A stretch of 64,000 nt of DNA from Burkholderiales bacterium. GTDB lineage: Bacteria; Pseudomonadota; Gammaproteobacteria; Burkholderiales; Burkholderiaceae_C. Location of the stretch: assembly GCA_016192425.1 (NCBI GenBank), contig JACPUE010000035.1:1-64000 (forward strand), written 5' to 3'. Of the stretch, positions 8,262-17,584 are shown piece by piece. Under the pieces are notes generated by a model, which saw nothing but the letters and a program-made list of their open reading frames with translations, was not told the origin of the DNA and searched no databases. The translations under genes were made by a program, and so were the position numbers. Numbering within the stretch: position 1 is the stretch's first letter; the number at the start of each line of letters is the position of its first letter.

Positions 8262-9260
8262 TCAGCGCCCCGAAGGCCCCGCCTTGCGGCGCGCGATCCA
8301 GGCGATGATCTCGCCCATGATGCCGCGCCGGAAGGCGAGCACGCAGACCACGAAGATCAGGCCGGTGACCATGGTGACCGATTCACCCAGGGTCTTGAAC
8401 CATTCCACGGTGGTGAGCGCGGCCAGCAGGTTGCCGAACTCGCCGATCTTGTTCTCCAGCAGCACGACCACGGCCGCGCCCACCAGCGGGCCCGACAGCG
8501 TGCCCAGGCCGCCCACCAGCGTCATCAGCACCACGTGGCCCGAGGCCGTCCAGTGCACGTCGGACAGCGTGGCGAAGCCCAGCACCAGCGTCTTGAGCGA
8601 GCCCGCCAGGCCCGCCAGGCCGGCCGACAGCACGAAGGCCAGCAGCTTGAAGCGGTTGGTGTCGTAACCCAGCGAGGTGGCGCGCGACTCGTTCTCCTTG
8701 ATGGCCTTGAGCACCTGGCCGTAGGGCGAGTGGATGGTGCGCATGATGAGCAGGAAGGCCGCCACCACGATGACCAGGGCGACGTAGTACATCACCAGAT
8801 CACTCTGCAGGTCGAGCACGCCGAACAGCTTGCCGCGCGGCACGCCCTGCAGGCCGTCTTCGCCGCCGGTGAACGGCGCCTGCAGGCAGACGAAGAACAG
8901 CATCTGCGCCAGGGCCAGGGTGATCATGGTGGAGTAAATGCCCTGGCGGCGGATGGCGAAGAAGCCCACGACCAGGCCCAAGAAGGCACCGGCCAGCGTG
9001 CCCAGCACCAGGCCCACCTCGGGCGAGAAGCCCCAGACCTTGATGGAATGCCCGGCCACGTAGGCGGCCCCGCCCAGGAACGCGGCATGGCCGAAGGACA
9101 GCATGCCCGTGTAGCCCAGCAACAGGTTGAAGGCCGAGGCGAACAGTGCGAAGCACATGAGCTTCATCACGAACACGGGGTAGGCCCCGAGCAGGGGCGC
9201 CACCAGCAGGCCGATGAGCAGCAGGCCGTAGCCGATGGCGGTGGAGTTCTTGGAGTTCAT
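8262..9260 (-). CDS. livM: Branched-chain amino acid ABC transporter permease LivM
   Basis: Inner-membrane permease, 332 aa with eight to ten hydrophobic helices. The central region with GYTGMLSFGHAAFLGGAAY, the GFFAIRRQGIYSTMITLA stretch and GGLGTLSGPLVGA are typical of LivM, the longer of the two HAAT-family permeases. Last gene of the minus-strand cassette, 12 bases after livH. The real substrate could be another amino acid, an amide or an aromatic acid. Confidence 0.92.
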   Translation of the reverse strand: MNSKNSTAIGYGLLLIGLLVAPLLGAYPVFVMKLMCFALFASAFNLLLGYTGMLSFGHAAFLGGAAYVAGHSIKVWGFSPEVGLVLGTLAGAFLGLVVGFFAIRRQGIYSTMITLALAQMLFFVCLQAPFTGGEDGLQGVPRGKLFGVLDLQSDLVMYYVALVIVVAAFLLIMRTIHSPYGQVLKAIKENESRATSLGYDTNRFKLLAFVLSAGLAGLAGSLKTLVLGFATLSDVHWTASGHVVLMTLVGGLGTLSGPLVGAAVVVLLENKIGEFGNLLAALTTVEWFKTLGESVTMVTGLIFVVCVLAFRRGIMGEIIAWIARRKAGPSGR

Positions 9261-9272
9261 GCGGGCGGCCCC

Positions 9273-10157
9273 TTACTTTTCCTTGCCGAACAGGCCGGCG
9301 GGGCGAATGAGGAGAACAATGACCATGATGACGAACACCACGGTGGACGATGCTTCGGGATAGAACACCTTGGTGAACCCTTCGATCACCCCCAGGCCCA
9401 GGCCCGTGAGGATGGAGCCCATGATGGAGCCCATGCCGCCAATCACCACCACGGCGAACACCACGATGATGAGGTTCTGGCCCATGAGCGGCGTAACCTG
9501 GTACACCGGCGCAGCGAGCACGCCAGCAAAGGCCGCCAGCGCGGCGCCAAAGGCGTAGGTGAGCGTGATCATCACCGGCACATTGATGCCGAAGGCCTCG
9601 ACCAGGCGCGGGTTCTCGGTGCCGGCGCGCAGGTAGGCGCCGAGCTTGGTTTTCTCGATCACATACCAGGTGCCCACGCAGACCACCAGCGATGCCACCA
9701 CCACCCAGGCGCGGTAGTTGGGAAGGATCATGAAGCCCAGGTTGGTCGCTCCTTCAAGCAGTTCGGGCGTGTCGTAGCCCAGGCCCGACACACCGTAGAT
9801 GGAGCGGAACACGCCCTCAATCAGCAGCGTCAGGCCCAGGGTCAGCAGCAGGCCGTAGAGGTGGTCGAGCTTGTAGATCCAGCGCAGCAGCAGCCGCTCG
9901 ATGACGACCCCGAACGCGCCCACCACCAGCGGCGCCGCCACCAACATCACCCAGTAGTTGACGCCGAAGTAGCTCAAGCCCATCCAGGTCATCAGGGCAC
10001 CCATCATGAACAGCGCACCGTGCGCGAAGTTGATGACGTTGAGCAGGCCGAAAATCACCGCCAGCCCGAGGCTGAGGATGGCGTAGAACGAGCCATTGAC
10101 CAGCCCCAGGAGGAGCTGGCTCAACAGGCCGGGCAACGAGACACCAAAGATTTCCAT
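9273..10157 (-). CDS. livH: Branched-chain amino acid ABC transporter permease LivH
   Basis: The shorter HAAT permease, 294 aa, almost entirely transmembrane. LGLAVIFGLLNVINFAHG near the N-terminus and GGMGSIMGSILTGLGLG near the C-terminus are family signatures; the latter includes the loop contacting the ATPase. It forms the membrane channel together with LivM, and lies between livK and livM. Confidence 0.93.
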   Translation of the reverse strand: MEIFGVSLPGLLSQLLLGLVNGSFYAILSLGLAVIFGLLNVINFAHGALFMMGALMTWMGLSYFGVNYWVMLVAAPLVVGAFGVVIERLLLRWIYKLDHLYGLLLTLGLTLLIEGVFRSIYGVSGLGYDTPELLEGATNLGFMILPNYRAWVVVASLVVCVGTWYVIEKTKLGAYLRAGTENPRLVEAFGINVPVMITLTYAFGAALAAFAGVLAAPVYQVTPLMGQNLIIVVFAVVVIGGMGSIMGSILTGLGLGVIEGFTKVFYPEASSTVVFVIMVIVLLIRPAGLFGKEK

Positions 10158-10194
10158 GGGAAGCGGCGGGTGGTGGGAGGTTCAGGTCAGACGA

Positions 10195-11388
10195 TTACTT
10201 CCAGAGCGCGCACTTGCTCTCGGCCTTGGCGGTGAACACCTGGTCGCCGGGCAGCTTCTTGATGAGCTTGTAATAGTCCCAGGGCTTGTTGGAGTCTGCT
10301 GGTTTCTTCACTTCCATCAGGTACATGTCGTGCACGTAGCGGCCGTCGGGGCGCAGTTGGCCCGAACCGAAGAAGTCGTTCATCTTCATGTTGCGCCAGG
10401 CTGCCATGACCTTGTCGGCATCGGTGCTCTTGGCGGCTTCCACAGCCTTGAGGTAATTCATGGTGGCCGAATAATCGGCGGCCTGGATTTCTGTGGGCAT
10501 GCGCTTGGCCTTCTCGAAGAAGCGCGCCGAGAACTTGCGCGTTTCCTCGTTCAGATCCCAGTACCAGCTGGTGGTGAACTGAAGGCCCTCGGTATTGCGC
10601 AGGCCCAGGCTGTGCACGTCGGAGATGAAGATCAGCAGGCCGGCGAGCTTCATGCTTTTGCCAATGCCGAACTCCTTGGCGGCCTTGATGGCATTGATGG
10701 TGTCGCCGCCCGCGTTGGCCAGGCCGAGGATCTGGGCCTTGGAGTTCTGGGCCTGGAGCAGGAAGGAGGAAAAGTCCGAGGCATTGAGTGGGTGGCGCAC
10801 GGCGCCCACCACGGTGCCGCCCTTGGCCTTCACCACGGCACTGGTATCAGCCTCCAGCGCATGGCCGAAGGCGTAGTCGGAGGTCAGGAAGTACCAGCTT
10901 TTGCCGCCACCATCGACAATGGCCGAGCCCGTGCCCTTGGCCAGGGCCACGGTGTCGTAGGCGTAGTGCACAGTGTACGGAGTGCACTGCTCGTTGGTCA
11001 GCGCCGAACTGGCGGCGCCGTTGTTGATGTAGACGCGCTTCTTCTCAGCGGCCACCTTGGCAGAAGCTAGAGCCGTGCCGGAGTTGGTGCCGCCGAACAG
11101 CATGGTCAGGCCCTGGGTGTCGATCCACTCGCGCGCCTTGGAGGCAGCGATGTCGGCCTTGTTCTGGTGGTCGGCCGTCAGCAGCTCGATGGGCATGCCC
11201 AGCACCTTGCCGCCGAAGTCGTCGATGGCCATCTGGATGGCCATGGCGCCGTTCTTGCCTTCCACGTCCGCGTACAGGCTGGACATGTCGGTAATGAAAC
11301 CGATCTTGACCTTGTCCTGCGCGGCAGCCGAGGTAGCCAGGCCAGCGGCACCGAGCATGAGAGCCAGGGCGGTGGGTTTGATCTTCAT
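10195..11388 (-). CDS. livK: ABC transporter substrate-binding protein, LivK-like
   Basis: Periplasmic binding protein of 397 aa that delivers substrate to LivHM. A Sec signal peptide covers about residues 1-23, with cleavage after TSAAA likely. The mature start KVKIGFITDMSSLYAD and the long two-lobe body fit the type I periplasmic-binding fold of the Leu/Ile/Val family. In many Comamonadaceae such proteins bind aromatic or other organic acids, so specificity is not settled. The ATG at 11388 follows AGGAGAC. Confidence 0.9.
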   Translation of the reverse strand: MKIKPTALALMLGAAGLATSAAAQDKVKIGFITDMSSLYADVEGKNGAMAIQMAIDDFGGKVLGMPIELLTADHQNKADIAASKAREWIDTQGLTMLFGGTNSGTALASAKVAAEKKRVYINNGAASSALTNEQCTPYTVHYAYDTVALAKGTGSAIVDGGGKSWYFLTSDYAFGHALEADTSAVVKAKGGTVVGAVRHPLNASDFSSFLLQAQNSKAQILGLANAGGDTINAIKAAKEFGIGKSMKLAGLLIFISDVHSLGLRNTEGLQFTTSWYWDLNEETRKFSARFFEKAKRMPTEIQAADYSATMNYLKAVEAAKSTDADKVMAAWRNMKMNDFFGSGQLRPDGRYVHDMYLMEVKKPADSNKPWDYYKLIKKLPGDQVFTAKAESKCALWK

Positions 11389-11438
11389 GGTTTGTCTCCT
11401 GTGGGTTGAGTGGACGAAAAAAATGCCATGCAGGCGCT

Positions 11439-12170
11439 TCAGACACCCAGCAATTCGTTGAGCACCGGCATCTTTTGATCGAGCTCGGCAGCGCCGAATT
11501 TTTCGACGATGCGGCCATGCTCCATGACGTAGAAGCGGTCGGCCAGCGGCGCAGCAAAACGGAAGTTCTGCTCCACCATGACCACGGTATAGCCCTTGTG
11601 GCGCAGCATGGTGATCATGCGCGCCAGCGCCTGCACGATCACCGGGGCCAGCCCTTCGGAAATTTCGTCAAGCAGCAGCAGGTTGGCGCCAGTGCGCAGG
11701 ATGCGCGCGACGGCCAGCATCTGCTGCTCGCCGCCCGACAGGCGCGTGCCCTGGCTGTTCTTGCGCTCGGCCAGGTTGGGGAACATGGCGTAGATCTCGT
11801 CAAGCGACATGCCCTGCGAGCCGGTCTTGAGCGTGGGCGGCAGCAGCAGGTTTTCCTCGCACGACAGGCTGGAGAAGATGCCGCGCTCTTCCGGGCAGTA
11901 GCCCACGCCCAGGTGCGCGATGCGGTGCGTGGGCATGTGGATGGTTTCCACGCCGTTGATCTTGACCGAGCCCTTGCGCGCGCCGGTCAGGCCCATGATG
12001 GCGCGCATGGTGGTGGTGCGGCCCGCGCCGTTGCGGCCCAGCAATGTGATCACCTCGCCAGGCTGCACGACCATGTCCACGCCGTGCAGCACGTGCGACT
12101 CGCCGTACCAGGCTTCCAGGTCCTTGATTTCCAGCGCAGGCACGCCGTTGTTGTTTGAAGGATTAGCCAT
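11439..12170 (-). CDS. livF: Branched-chain amino acid ABC transporter ATPase LivF, Walker A variant
   Basis: Cytoplasmic ATPase of 243 aa. The ABC signature LSGGEQQ, Walker B LLLLDEISEGLAP and the switch His region are present. The Walker A reads GRNGAGRTTT: the usual invariant lysine is arginine, encoded by CGC at 12018-12020. Because its partner LivG has a normal lysine, one of the two ATP sites of the complex may be weakened. I chose the ATG at 12170 (MANPSNNNG); the extension to 12239 reads through the upstream repeat. Separated from livG by a structured repeat. Confidence 0.93.
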   Translation of the reverse strand: MANPSNNNGVPALEIKDLEAWYGESHVLHGVDMVVQPGEVITLLGRNGAGRTTTMRAIMGLTGARKGSVKINGVETIHMPTHRIAHLGVGYCPEERGIFSSLSCEENLLLPPTLKTGSQGMSLDEIYAMFPNLAERKNSQGTRLSGGEQQMLAVARILRTGANLLLLDEISEGLAPVIVQALARMITMLRHKGYTVVMVEQNFRFAAPLADRFYVMEHGRIVEKFGAAELDQKMPVLNELLGV

Positions 12171-12209
12171 CTCAGTTGTCCATTGCGTTCCGCGCTGTCT
12201 GTAGAAACC

Positions 12210-12331
12210 GGCACGCACAAAGCCAGCGCCCCCGCGCAAGGGCCGCCCCGCCGCGCTGGGGGTGCCCCCCTCCCGGCTCGCGCAGCGAGGCGAGAGAGGG
12301 GGAAGGCGCGAAGCGACTCAGGGGGAGCTTC
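12210..12331. repeat. Structured GC-rich intergenic repeat, copy 2
   Basis: Second copy of the element at 2140-2306, in the same orientation, lying between livG and livF inside the operon. It shares the 25-base block at 12223-12247, the C-rich run, a hairpin whose tip is GCGCAG (arms differ in sequence but pair here too), GGAAGGCGC and CTCAGGGGG. Compensating arm differences suggest that structure is conserved. Confidence 0.7.
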
Positions 12332-12333
12332 AT

Positions 12334-13104
12334 TCAATGCGCTCCCTGCAACTGGCCGTCGGTCGTGCCCATGTAGGCTTCCATCACCTGCGGGTTGTTC
12401 GAGACTTCTTCGTAGGGCCCCTCGGCCAGCACGGCGCCGCGCTGCAGCACGGTGATGCGGTCGGCTATTGTTGAGACTACCTTCATGTTGTGCTCCACCA
12501 TGAGGATGGTGCGCCCGGCCGAGACCTTCTTGATGAGCTGGGTGACGCGGTCCACGTCCTCGTGGCCCATGCCCTGCGTGGGCTCGTCGAGCAGCATGAG
12601 CTCGGGCTCCATGGACAGCGTGGTGGCGATCTCCAGCGCGCGCTTGCGGCCGTAGGGCAGGTTTACCGTGATTTCGTCCGCCAGATCCTGCAGGCCCACC
12701 TCGGCCAGCAGTTGCATGGCGCGGTCGTCAAGCTGGTGCAGCGTGCGTTCGCTGCGCCAGAAGTGGAACGAGGTACCGAGCTTGCGCTGCAGGCCCAGGC
12801 GCACGTTCTCCAGCAAGGTCAGGTGCGGGAACACCGCCGAGATCTGGAACGAGCGGATCACACCGCGCCGGGCGATCTGCGCGGGCTGTTCGGACGTGAT
12901 GTCGTGCCCGTTGAACAGGATCCGGCCCGAGGTGGGCACGAGGAACTTGGTCAGCAGGTTGAAGCAGGTGGTCTTGCCTGCGCCATTGGGTCCGATCAGC
13001 GCGTGAATGGAGCCCCTGCGCACGGCCAGATTCACACCGCTGACAGCGGTGAAGCCCTTGAACTCTTTGGTCAGGCTGTGGGTTTCAAGAATGACGTCGC
13101 TCAT
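12334..13104 (-). CDS. livG: Branched-chain amino acid ABC transporter ATPase LivG
   Basis: Cytoplasmic ATPase, 256 aa, first gene of the minus-strand liv cassette. Walker A GPNGAGKTT (about residues 37-45), LTLLENVRLG, Walker B LMLLDEPTQGMGH and the C-terminal YMG end typical of LivG are all seen. The signature LSGGQ is replaced by the region NLPYGRKRALEIA, which is normal for LivG. It should pair with LivF. The ATG at 13104 is used. Confidence 0.93.
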   Translation of the reverse strand: MSDVILETHSLTKEFKGFTAVSGVNLAVRRGSIHALIGPNGAGKTTCFNLLTKFLVPTSGRILFNGHDITSEQPAQIARRGVIRSFQISAVFPHLTLLENVRLGLQRKLGTSFHFWRSERTLHQLDDRAMQLLAEVGLQDLADEITVNLPYGRKRALEIATTLSMEPELMLLDEPTQGMGHEDVDRVTQLIKKVSAGRTILMVEHNMKVVSTIADRITVLQRGAVLAEGPYEEVSNNPQVMEAYMGTTDGQLQGAH

Positions 13105-13385
13105 TACGCGCTGGCCGCTCCATTAGGGTGGCTGGCTGGATTCCTGAAAGGCCTCCGCCAGCAAGACATGCTGCGATGCATGCTAAGTTGGCGTAACGCA
13201 TACCGTCACTAGGGGTATCGCCTATGTATTAACGCCTACCCTGTCCCGGCTGCGACAGAGAGGTCTGCGCTCAGGCGCAGGTGGCGTTGCACACAAGCTC
13301 TGCACGCGAACGCATTGTCAGGAAATTGACAGCAGCTCCCTCTGCACGAGCAACAGGCGATACCCGTGCGTCCTACACTGCCGCC

Positions 13386-15209
13386 ATGGCCCTTTCCACC
13401 CCCCCCATACCAGTACGTGGCACAGCGCGCTCACTTTCTGGCCTGCGCCCCTTTCTACGCCCCTACCGAAACCGAATCGCTCTGGCCTTGGTGTTCTTGT
13501 TGCTGGCTTCTGGAGCCACGCTGGCATTTCCGCTGGCATTGCGCACCCTGATCGACGGTGGTCTGGTGACCGGCGACCGGGGTGCGCAGGCATTGGCGCT
13601 GCGCAACCACTTCGGGTTGCTGTTTGGCGTGGCCGTGATGCTGGGGGTGTTTGCATCGGCACGCTTCTACCTGGTGAGCTGGCTGGGCGAGCGCGTGACC
13701 GCCGACCTGCGCAACGCCGTGTACGCCCATGTGCTGCGCCAGAGCCCGCAGTTCTTTGAGACCACGCAGACCGGCGAAGTGCTTTCGCGCCTGACCACCG
13801 ACACCACGCTGGTGCAGACCGTGGTGGGATCCTCGCTGTCCATGGGCCTGCGCAACGCGGTGGTGGGTGGCGGTGCAGTCGTCATGCTGGTGTGGACCAA
13901 TCCGCGCGTGATGGGCATCGTCATCCTCATGCTGGTGGCGGTGGTGTTGCCCGCGCTGTGGATCGGTCGGCGCGTGCGCAAGCTCTCGCGCGCCAGCCAG
14001 GACCGTGTGGCCGATTCAAGCGCCATTGCGGGCGAGATCCTCAATGCCACCCCGGTGGTGCAAAGCTACACCGCCGAGGAGCGCGAGGTGCAGCGCTTCA
14101 CCACCGCCACGCAGCATGCGTTCGAGACTGCCGAGCGGCGCTCGCGCGCCAGGGCTGCGCTGGTGGCCTTCATCATCATTGCCAACGCAGGGCTGCTGCT
14201 TTGGGGCCTGTACCGTGGCACGCAGGCCGTACTGGCAGGCCAGATGAGCGCGGGCCACCTGGGGCAGACGGTGGTGTACGTAATGCTGCTGGCAGGCGCA
14301 GCCGCGGTGCTGGGCGAGGTCTATGGTGACCTGCTGCGCGCCGCCGGGGCCACGGAGCGCCTCATGGAACTGCTGGCCACCGAATCCCCGGTACGCGAGC
14401 CTGCACGGCCCCTGGCCCTGCCCGACACAGGCCGGGGCCTGGCGGTGCGCTTTGAACGGGTGGATTTCCACTACCCCTCCCGCCCCACCCAGGCGGCCTT
14501 GCAGGGCTTCGGTCTGGAGTTGCGGCCGGGCGAAACCGTGGCACTGGTGGGCGCCAGCGGAGCGGGCAAAACCACGGTGTTCCAGTTGCTGCAGCGCTTT
14601 TACGATGTGGACACCGCCCCTGCCAACGCCCCCGGCAACGCAGGCCGCATCTGCATCGAAGGCGTGGACCTGCGGCAGCTTTCGCTGCAGGCGCTACGCA
14701 GCCGCATCGGCACGGTACCGCAGGATCCGGTGATCTTCTCGGCCAGCGCCATGGACAACATCCGCTACGGGCGCCCGGATGCGAACGACGACGAGGTCAT
14801 GGCAGCCGCAAGCGCGGCGTTTGCGCACGACTTTCTCAGCGCGCTGCCCGAGGGCTACGGCACCTTTCTGGGCGAGCGCGGCGTGCGCCTGTCGGGCGGG
14901 CAGCGCCAGCGCATCGCCATTGCACGTGCTTTGCTCAAGAACCCGCCGCTGCTCTTGCTCGACGAGGCCACCAGTGCACTGGACGCCGAGAGCGAACGCA
15001 TGGTTCAGGCAGCTCTGGACAGCGCGCTGCACAGCCACAAGGGCCAGCGCACGACGCTGGTGATTGCGCACCGCCTGTCCACCGTGCAAAACGCCGACCG
15101 GATCGTGGTGATGGACCACGGCCGCATCGTGGAGCAAGGCACACACACCGAACTGCTGGCGCAAGGCGGTGTGTATGCGCGCCTGGCAGCGCTGCAGTTT
15201 GCGGCTTGA
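13386..15209 (+). CDS. ABC exporter, fused permease and ATPase (MsbA/multidrug type)
   Basis: A 607-aa half-transporter that should act as a homodimer in the inner membrane. Six hydrophobic helices span about residues 25-310. The ATPase domain has Walker A GASGAGKTT near 389, signature LSGGQRQR near 502, Walker B LLLLDEATSALD and the H-loop VIAHRLSTVQ. The family exports lipids, drugs or peptides; none can be singled out. I chose the ATG at 13386 (MALSTPPIP) over an upstream in-frame ATG at 13281, whose extra residues look noncoding. Divergent from the liv cassette across 281 bases. Confidence 0.87.
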   Translation: MALSTPPIPVRGTARSLSGLRPFLRPYRNRIALALVFLLLASGATLAFPLALRTLIDGGLVTGDRGAQALALRNHFGLLFGVAVMLGVFASARFYLVSWLGERVTADLRNAVYAHVLRQSPQFFETTQTGEVLSRLTTDTTLVQTVVGSSLSMGLRNAVVGGGAVVMLVWTNPRVMGIVILMLVAVVLPALWIGRRVRKLSRASQDRVADSSAIAGEILNATPVVQSYTAEEREVQRFTTATQHAFETAERRSRARAALVAFIIIANAGLLLWGLYRGTQAVLAGQMSAGHLGQTVVYVMLLAGAAAVLGEVYGDLLRAAGATERLMELLATESPVREPARPLALPDTGRGLAVRFERVDFHYPSRPTQAALQGFGLELRPGETVALVGASGAGKTTVFQLLQRFYDVDTAPANAPGNAGRICIEGVDLRQLSLQALRSRIGTVPQDPVIFSASAMDNIRYGRPDANDDEVMAAASAAFAHDFLSALPEGYGTFLGERGVRLSGGQRQRIAIARALLKNPPLLLLDEATSALDAESERMVQAALDSALHSHKGQRTTLVIAHRLSTVQNADRIVVMDHGRIVEQGTHTELLAQGGVYARLAALQFAA

Positions 15210-15253
15210 AGTGAAACACAGTTGCTGAGCCGCCTTCGGCGCCTTCCGCCCGC

Positions 15254-15733
15254 TCAGTGCAGGGTGTCGGTCGCCGTGGCGGGCAGCGCCAGCACGGGAA
15301 TGCCCTCTTCGAGCAACTCCAGGGCCTGGGCCGCGCTGGCCTGGCCGCGGATCGGGCGCTCGGGGCTGTCGCCACGGTGGATGTTGCGCGCCTCCTGGGC
15401 AAACCGCTCGCCCACATCCTCGGACTGGGCCGCAGCCTGGCGCGCCCATTGCAGCCAAGCCGCCTGCAAGGGGGCTGGCAGGCCTTGGGCAGCCTCTGGA
15501 AGATCGGGGCTGGAAACAGATGCTGCGTGCGGCGAGGCGCTTTGAGCGGCATGCTCTGGCACCAGCGCAGACCGTTGGATGCGCGGCGCACTGAGCACCT
15601 TGCGAACGTGGGTCTCACCGCACACCGGGCACTGAAGCAGGCCTCGGGAAAGCTGGCCCTGAAAGTCATCTTCGCTGGCAAACCAGCCTTCGAAGGCATG
15701 GTCGTTCGCGCACCGCAGATCCAGTACTTTCAT
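15254..15733 (-). CDS. DUF1178 family protein
   Basis: A 159-aa protein of unknown function. MKVLDLRC and a later CPVCGE pair of cysteines near residue 38 suggest a small zinc-ribbon N-terminus, followed by basic and helical sequence. The C-terminal half has the conserved EVGERFAQEARNIHRGD-like block seen in this family, here as DVGERFAQEARNIHRGD. It follows the nuo operon and DUF2818 on the same strand, a neighbourhood common in betaproteobacteria, but a role in complex I is unproven. ATG at 15733. Confidence 0.82.
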   Translation of the reverse strand: MKVLDLRCANDHAFEGWFASEDDFQGQLSRGLLQCPVCGETHVRKVLSAPRIQRSALVPEHAAQSASPHAASVSSPDLPEAAQGLPAPLQAAWLQWARQAAAQSEDVGERFAQEARNIHRGDSPERPIRGQASAAQALELLEEGIPVLALPATATDTLH

Positions 15734-15756
15734 GCTTGTGTCACGCCAAGGCGCCT

Positions 15757-16059
15757 TCAACGCCTGCGCAGCAGGTACTGGTAGACGAAACCAGGAAACG
15801 CCAGGGTCAGAAAGAGCGCGGCTGTGACCGCATAGAACTCCCACCCCTGGGGAGCCACCTGCCCGACGCGCCCCTCCAGCACCAAAGCCAGGCCGCCCAC
15901 CGCAAAATAAAACAGCAGCAACTCCAACAGGCGCACCCACAGGGCCTTGCTGGGGGCTCGCATGGGGCCGAGCGCAAGAATACGATGGTTGAGGAAAGGC
16001 AAATTGGCGGCCACGCAGGCCGCCAAGATCACGATCCAGATGAAGCTCGTCTGCGACAC
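15757..16059 (-). CDS. DUF2818 family membrane protein
   Basis: A 100-aa protein with three hydrophobic segments (about 6-24, 45-62, 74-95) and a basic C-terminal end LLRRR. It begins seven bases after the nuoN stop, so it is probably co-transcribed with the complex I operon. Position and membrane nature suggest a link to complex I assembly or stability in this lineage, but this is inference only. Confidence 0.82.
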   Translation of the reverse strand: MSQTSFIWIVILAACVAANLPFLNHRILALGPMRAPSKALWVRLLELLLFYFAVGGLALVLEGRVGQVAPQGWEFYAVTAALFLTLAFPGFVYQYLLRRR

Positions 16060-16066
16060 GGAAAAA

Positions 16067-17560
16067 TCAGGAAGCCAGCGAGCGCATGATGGCGTCAGCG
16101 CACAGCGACATCAGGCCGCCGGGCACGATGCCCAGAATCAGGATGAGCGCGCCATTGAGGGTCAGCACCATGCGCACGTCCAGCGGAGCCGACACCGTGG
16201 TGGCCGTCAGCGGAGCATCGAAGTACATGACCTTGACCACCCGCAGGTAGTAGAAAGCGCCGATCAGCGACATCAGCACGGCAAACACGGCCATGGCAAT
16301 GTATGCCGTCTGGCCCGATGCCAGCAATGCCTGCAGCACGGCCAGCTTGGCATAGAAGCCCACCAGCGGCGGAATACCCGCCAGCGAGAACAGGCACACT
16401 GCCAGCACCCCGGCGTAGAGCGGGCTACGCTGGTTCAGGCCAGCCATGTCGGCGATCTCTTCGCTCTCGAAGCCTTCGCGTGCCAGCAGCAGAATCACGC
16501 CGAAAGAGGCCAGCGTGGTGAGCACATAGGTCACCACATAGAACATGGAAGCGCTGTAGGCAGCTTCAGCCGTGGAGGCATCCACATGGCCGCTGACCAC
16601 GCCGGACATCAGGCCCAGCAGCACAAAGCCCATTTGCGCGATGGTGGAGTACGCCAGCATGCGCTTGAGGTTGGTCTGCGCAATGGCCGCCAGGTTGCCC
16701 ACCAGCAGCGAGCCGATGGCCAGCACCGCCAGCATCTGCTGCCAGTCCTTGGCCAGGGGCAGCAGGCCATCGACCAGCAAGCGGATGACGATGGCGAAGG
16801 CTGCGAGCTTGGGCGCGCCGCCGATCATCAGCGTGACCGCCGTGGGGGCGCCCTGGTACACGTCGGGCACCCACATGTGGAACGGCACGGCCCCCAGCTT
16901 GAACGCCAGACCCGCCACGATGAACACCACACCGTACACCAGCACCTGGTGGCGCAACTGGCCGGAATCGATGGCCTTGAAGACTTCGCCAATGTCCAGT
17001 GAGCCGGTGGCACCGTACAGCATGGACAGGCCATACAGCAGGAAACCGCTGGCCATGGCGCCCAGCACAAAATACTTCATGGCGGCTTCGGTGGCCACGG
17101 CATGGTCGCGGCGCATGCCCACCAGGGCGTAGCCCGACAGCGTGAGCAGTTCCAGGCCCAGGTAGATGATCAGGAAGTTGTTGCCGCCAATCATGATGAA
17201 CATGCCCAGCAGCGACAGCATGGCCAGCGTGAACATCTCACCGCCGCGCAGCATGCCGCGGTCGGCGGCGTATGGGCGGCTGTACACCAGCGTCACCATC
17301 ATGGCGATGGTGGCAAAGCACTTGAGCCAGTTGCCCATGGCGTCGCTCACTACCATGTTGCCAAAGCCGTAGAAGGTGTTGCCGCTGCTGGCATAGACAC
17401 CCTGCATCACAGCCACCGCCGCAAGGGTCAGCATGCTCAGCACGTAAGTCGCTGTGCGCCGGGTGCTCTTCACACCCAGATCCACCAGCGCAATCACGCA
17501 GGTCATGACCAGCAGAACGATCTCTGGGTAAATCGCCAGCCAACTGATGTTGTCAATCAT
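16067..17560 (-). CDS. nuoN: NADH-quinone oxidoreductase subunit N
   Basis: Antiporter-like membrane subunit of complex I, 497 aa with about 14 helices, homologous to mitochondrial ND2. It contributes one of the proton channels of the membrane arm. The helix with [16 protein letters not shown] and the [15 protein letters not shown] motif are diagnostic; conserved Lys and Glu residues needed for proton transfer are in place. Last nuo gene, 24 bases after nuoM. Confidence 0.96.
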   Translation of the reverse strand: MIDNISWLAIYPEIVLLVMTCVIALVDLGVKSTRRTATYVLSMLTLAAVAVMQGVYASSGNTFYGFGNMVVSDAMGNWLKCFATIAMMVTLVYSRPYAADRGMLRGGEMFTLAMLSLLGMFIMIGGNNFLIIYLGLELLTLSGYALVGMRRDHAVATEAAMKYFVLGAMASGFLLYGLSMLYGATGSLDIGEVFKAIDSGQLRHQVLVYGVVFIVAGLAFKLGAVPFHMWVPDVYQGAPTAVTLMIGGAPKLAAFAIVIRLLVDGLLPLAKDWQQMLAVLAIGSLLVGNLAAIAQTNLKRMLAYSTIAQMGFVLLGLMSGVVSGHVDASTAEAAYSASMFYVVTYVLTTLASFGVILLLAREGFESEEIADMAGLNQRSPLYAGVLAVCLFSLAGIPPLVGFYAKLAVLQALLASGQTAYIAMAVFAVLMSLIGAFYYLRVVKVMYFDAPLTATTVSAPLDVRMVLTLNGALILILGIVPGGLMSLCADAIMRSLAS

Positions 17561-17584
17561 CTCGGGTCTCTCTGTTCAGTCAGG

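Noticed and set aside
7386-10235. Plus-strand open frame of 949 codons
   Set aside because: Runs in another frame through the PLP enzyme and then opposite livM and livH. Low-complexity Arg/His/Gln composition, no motif.
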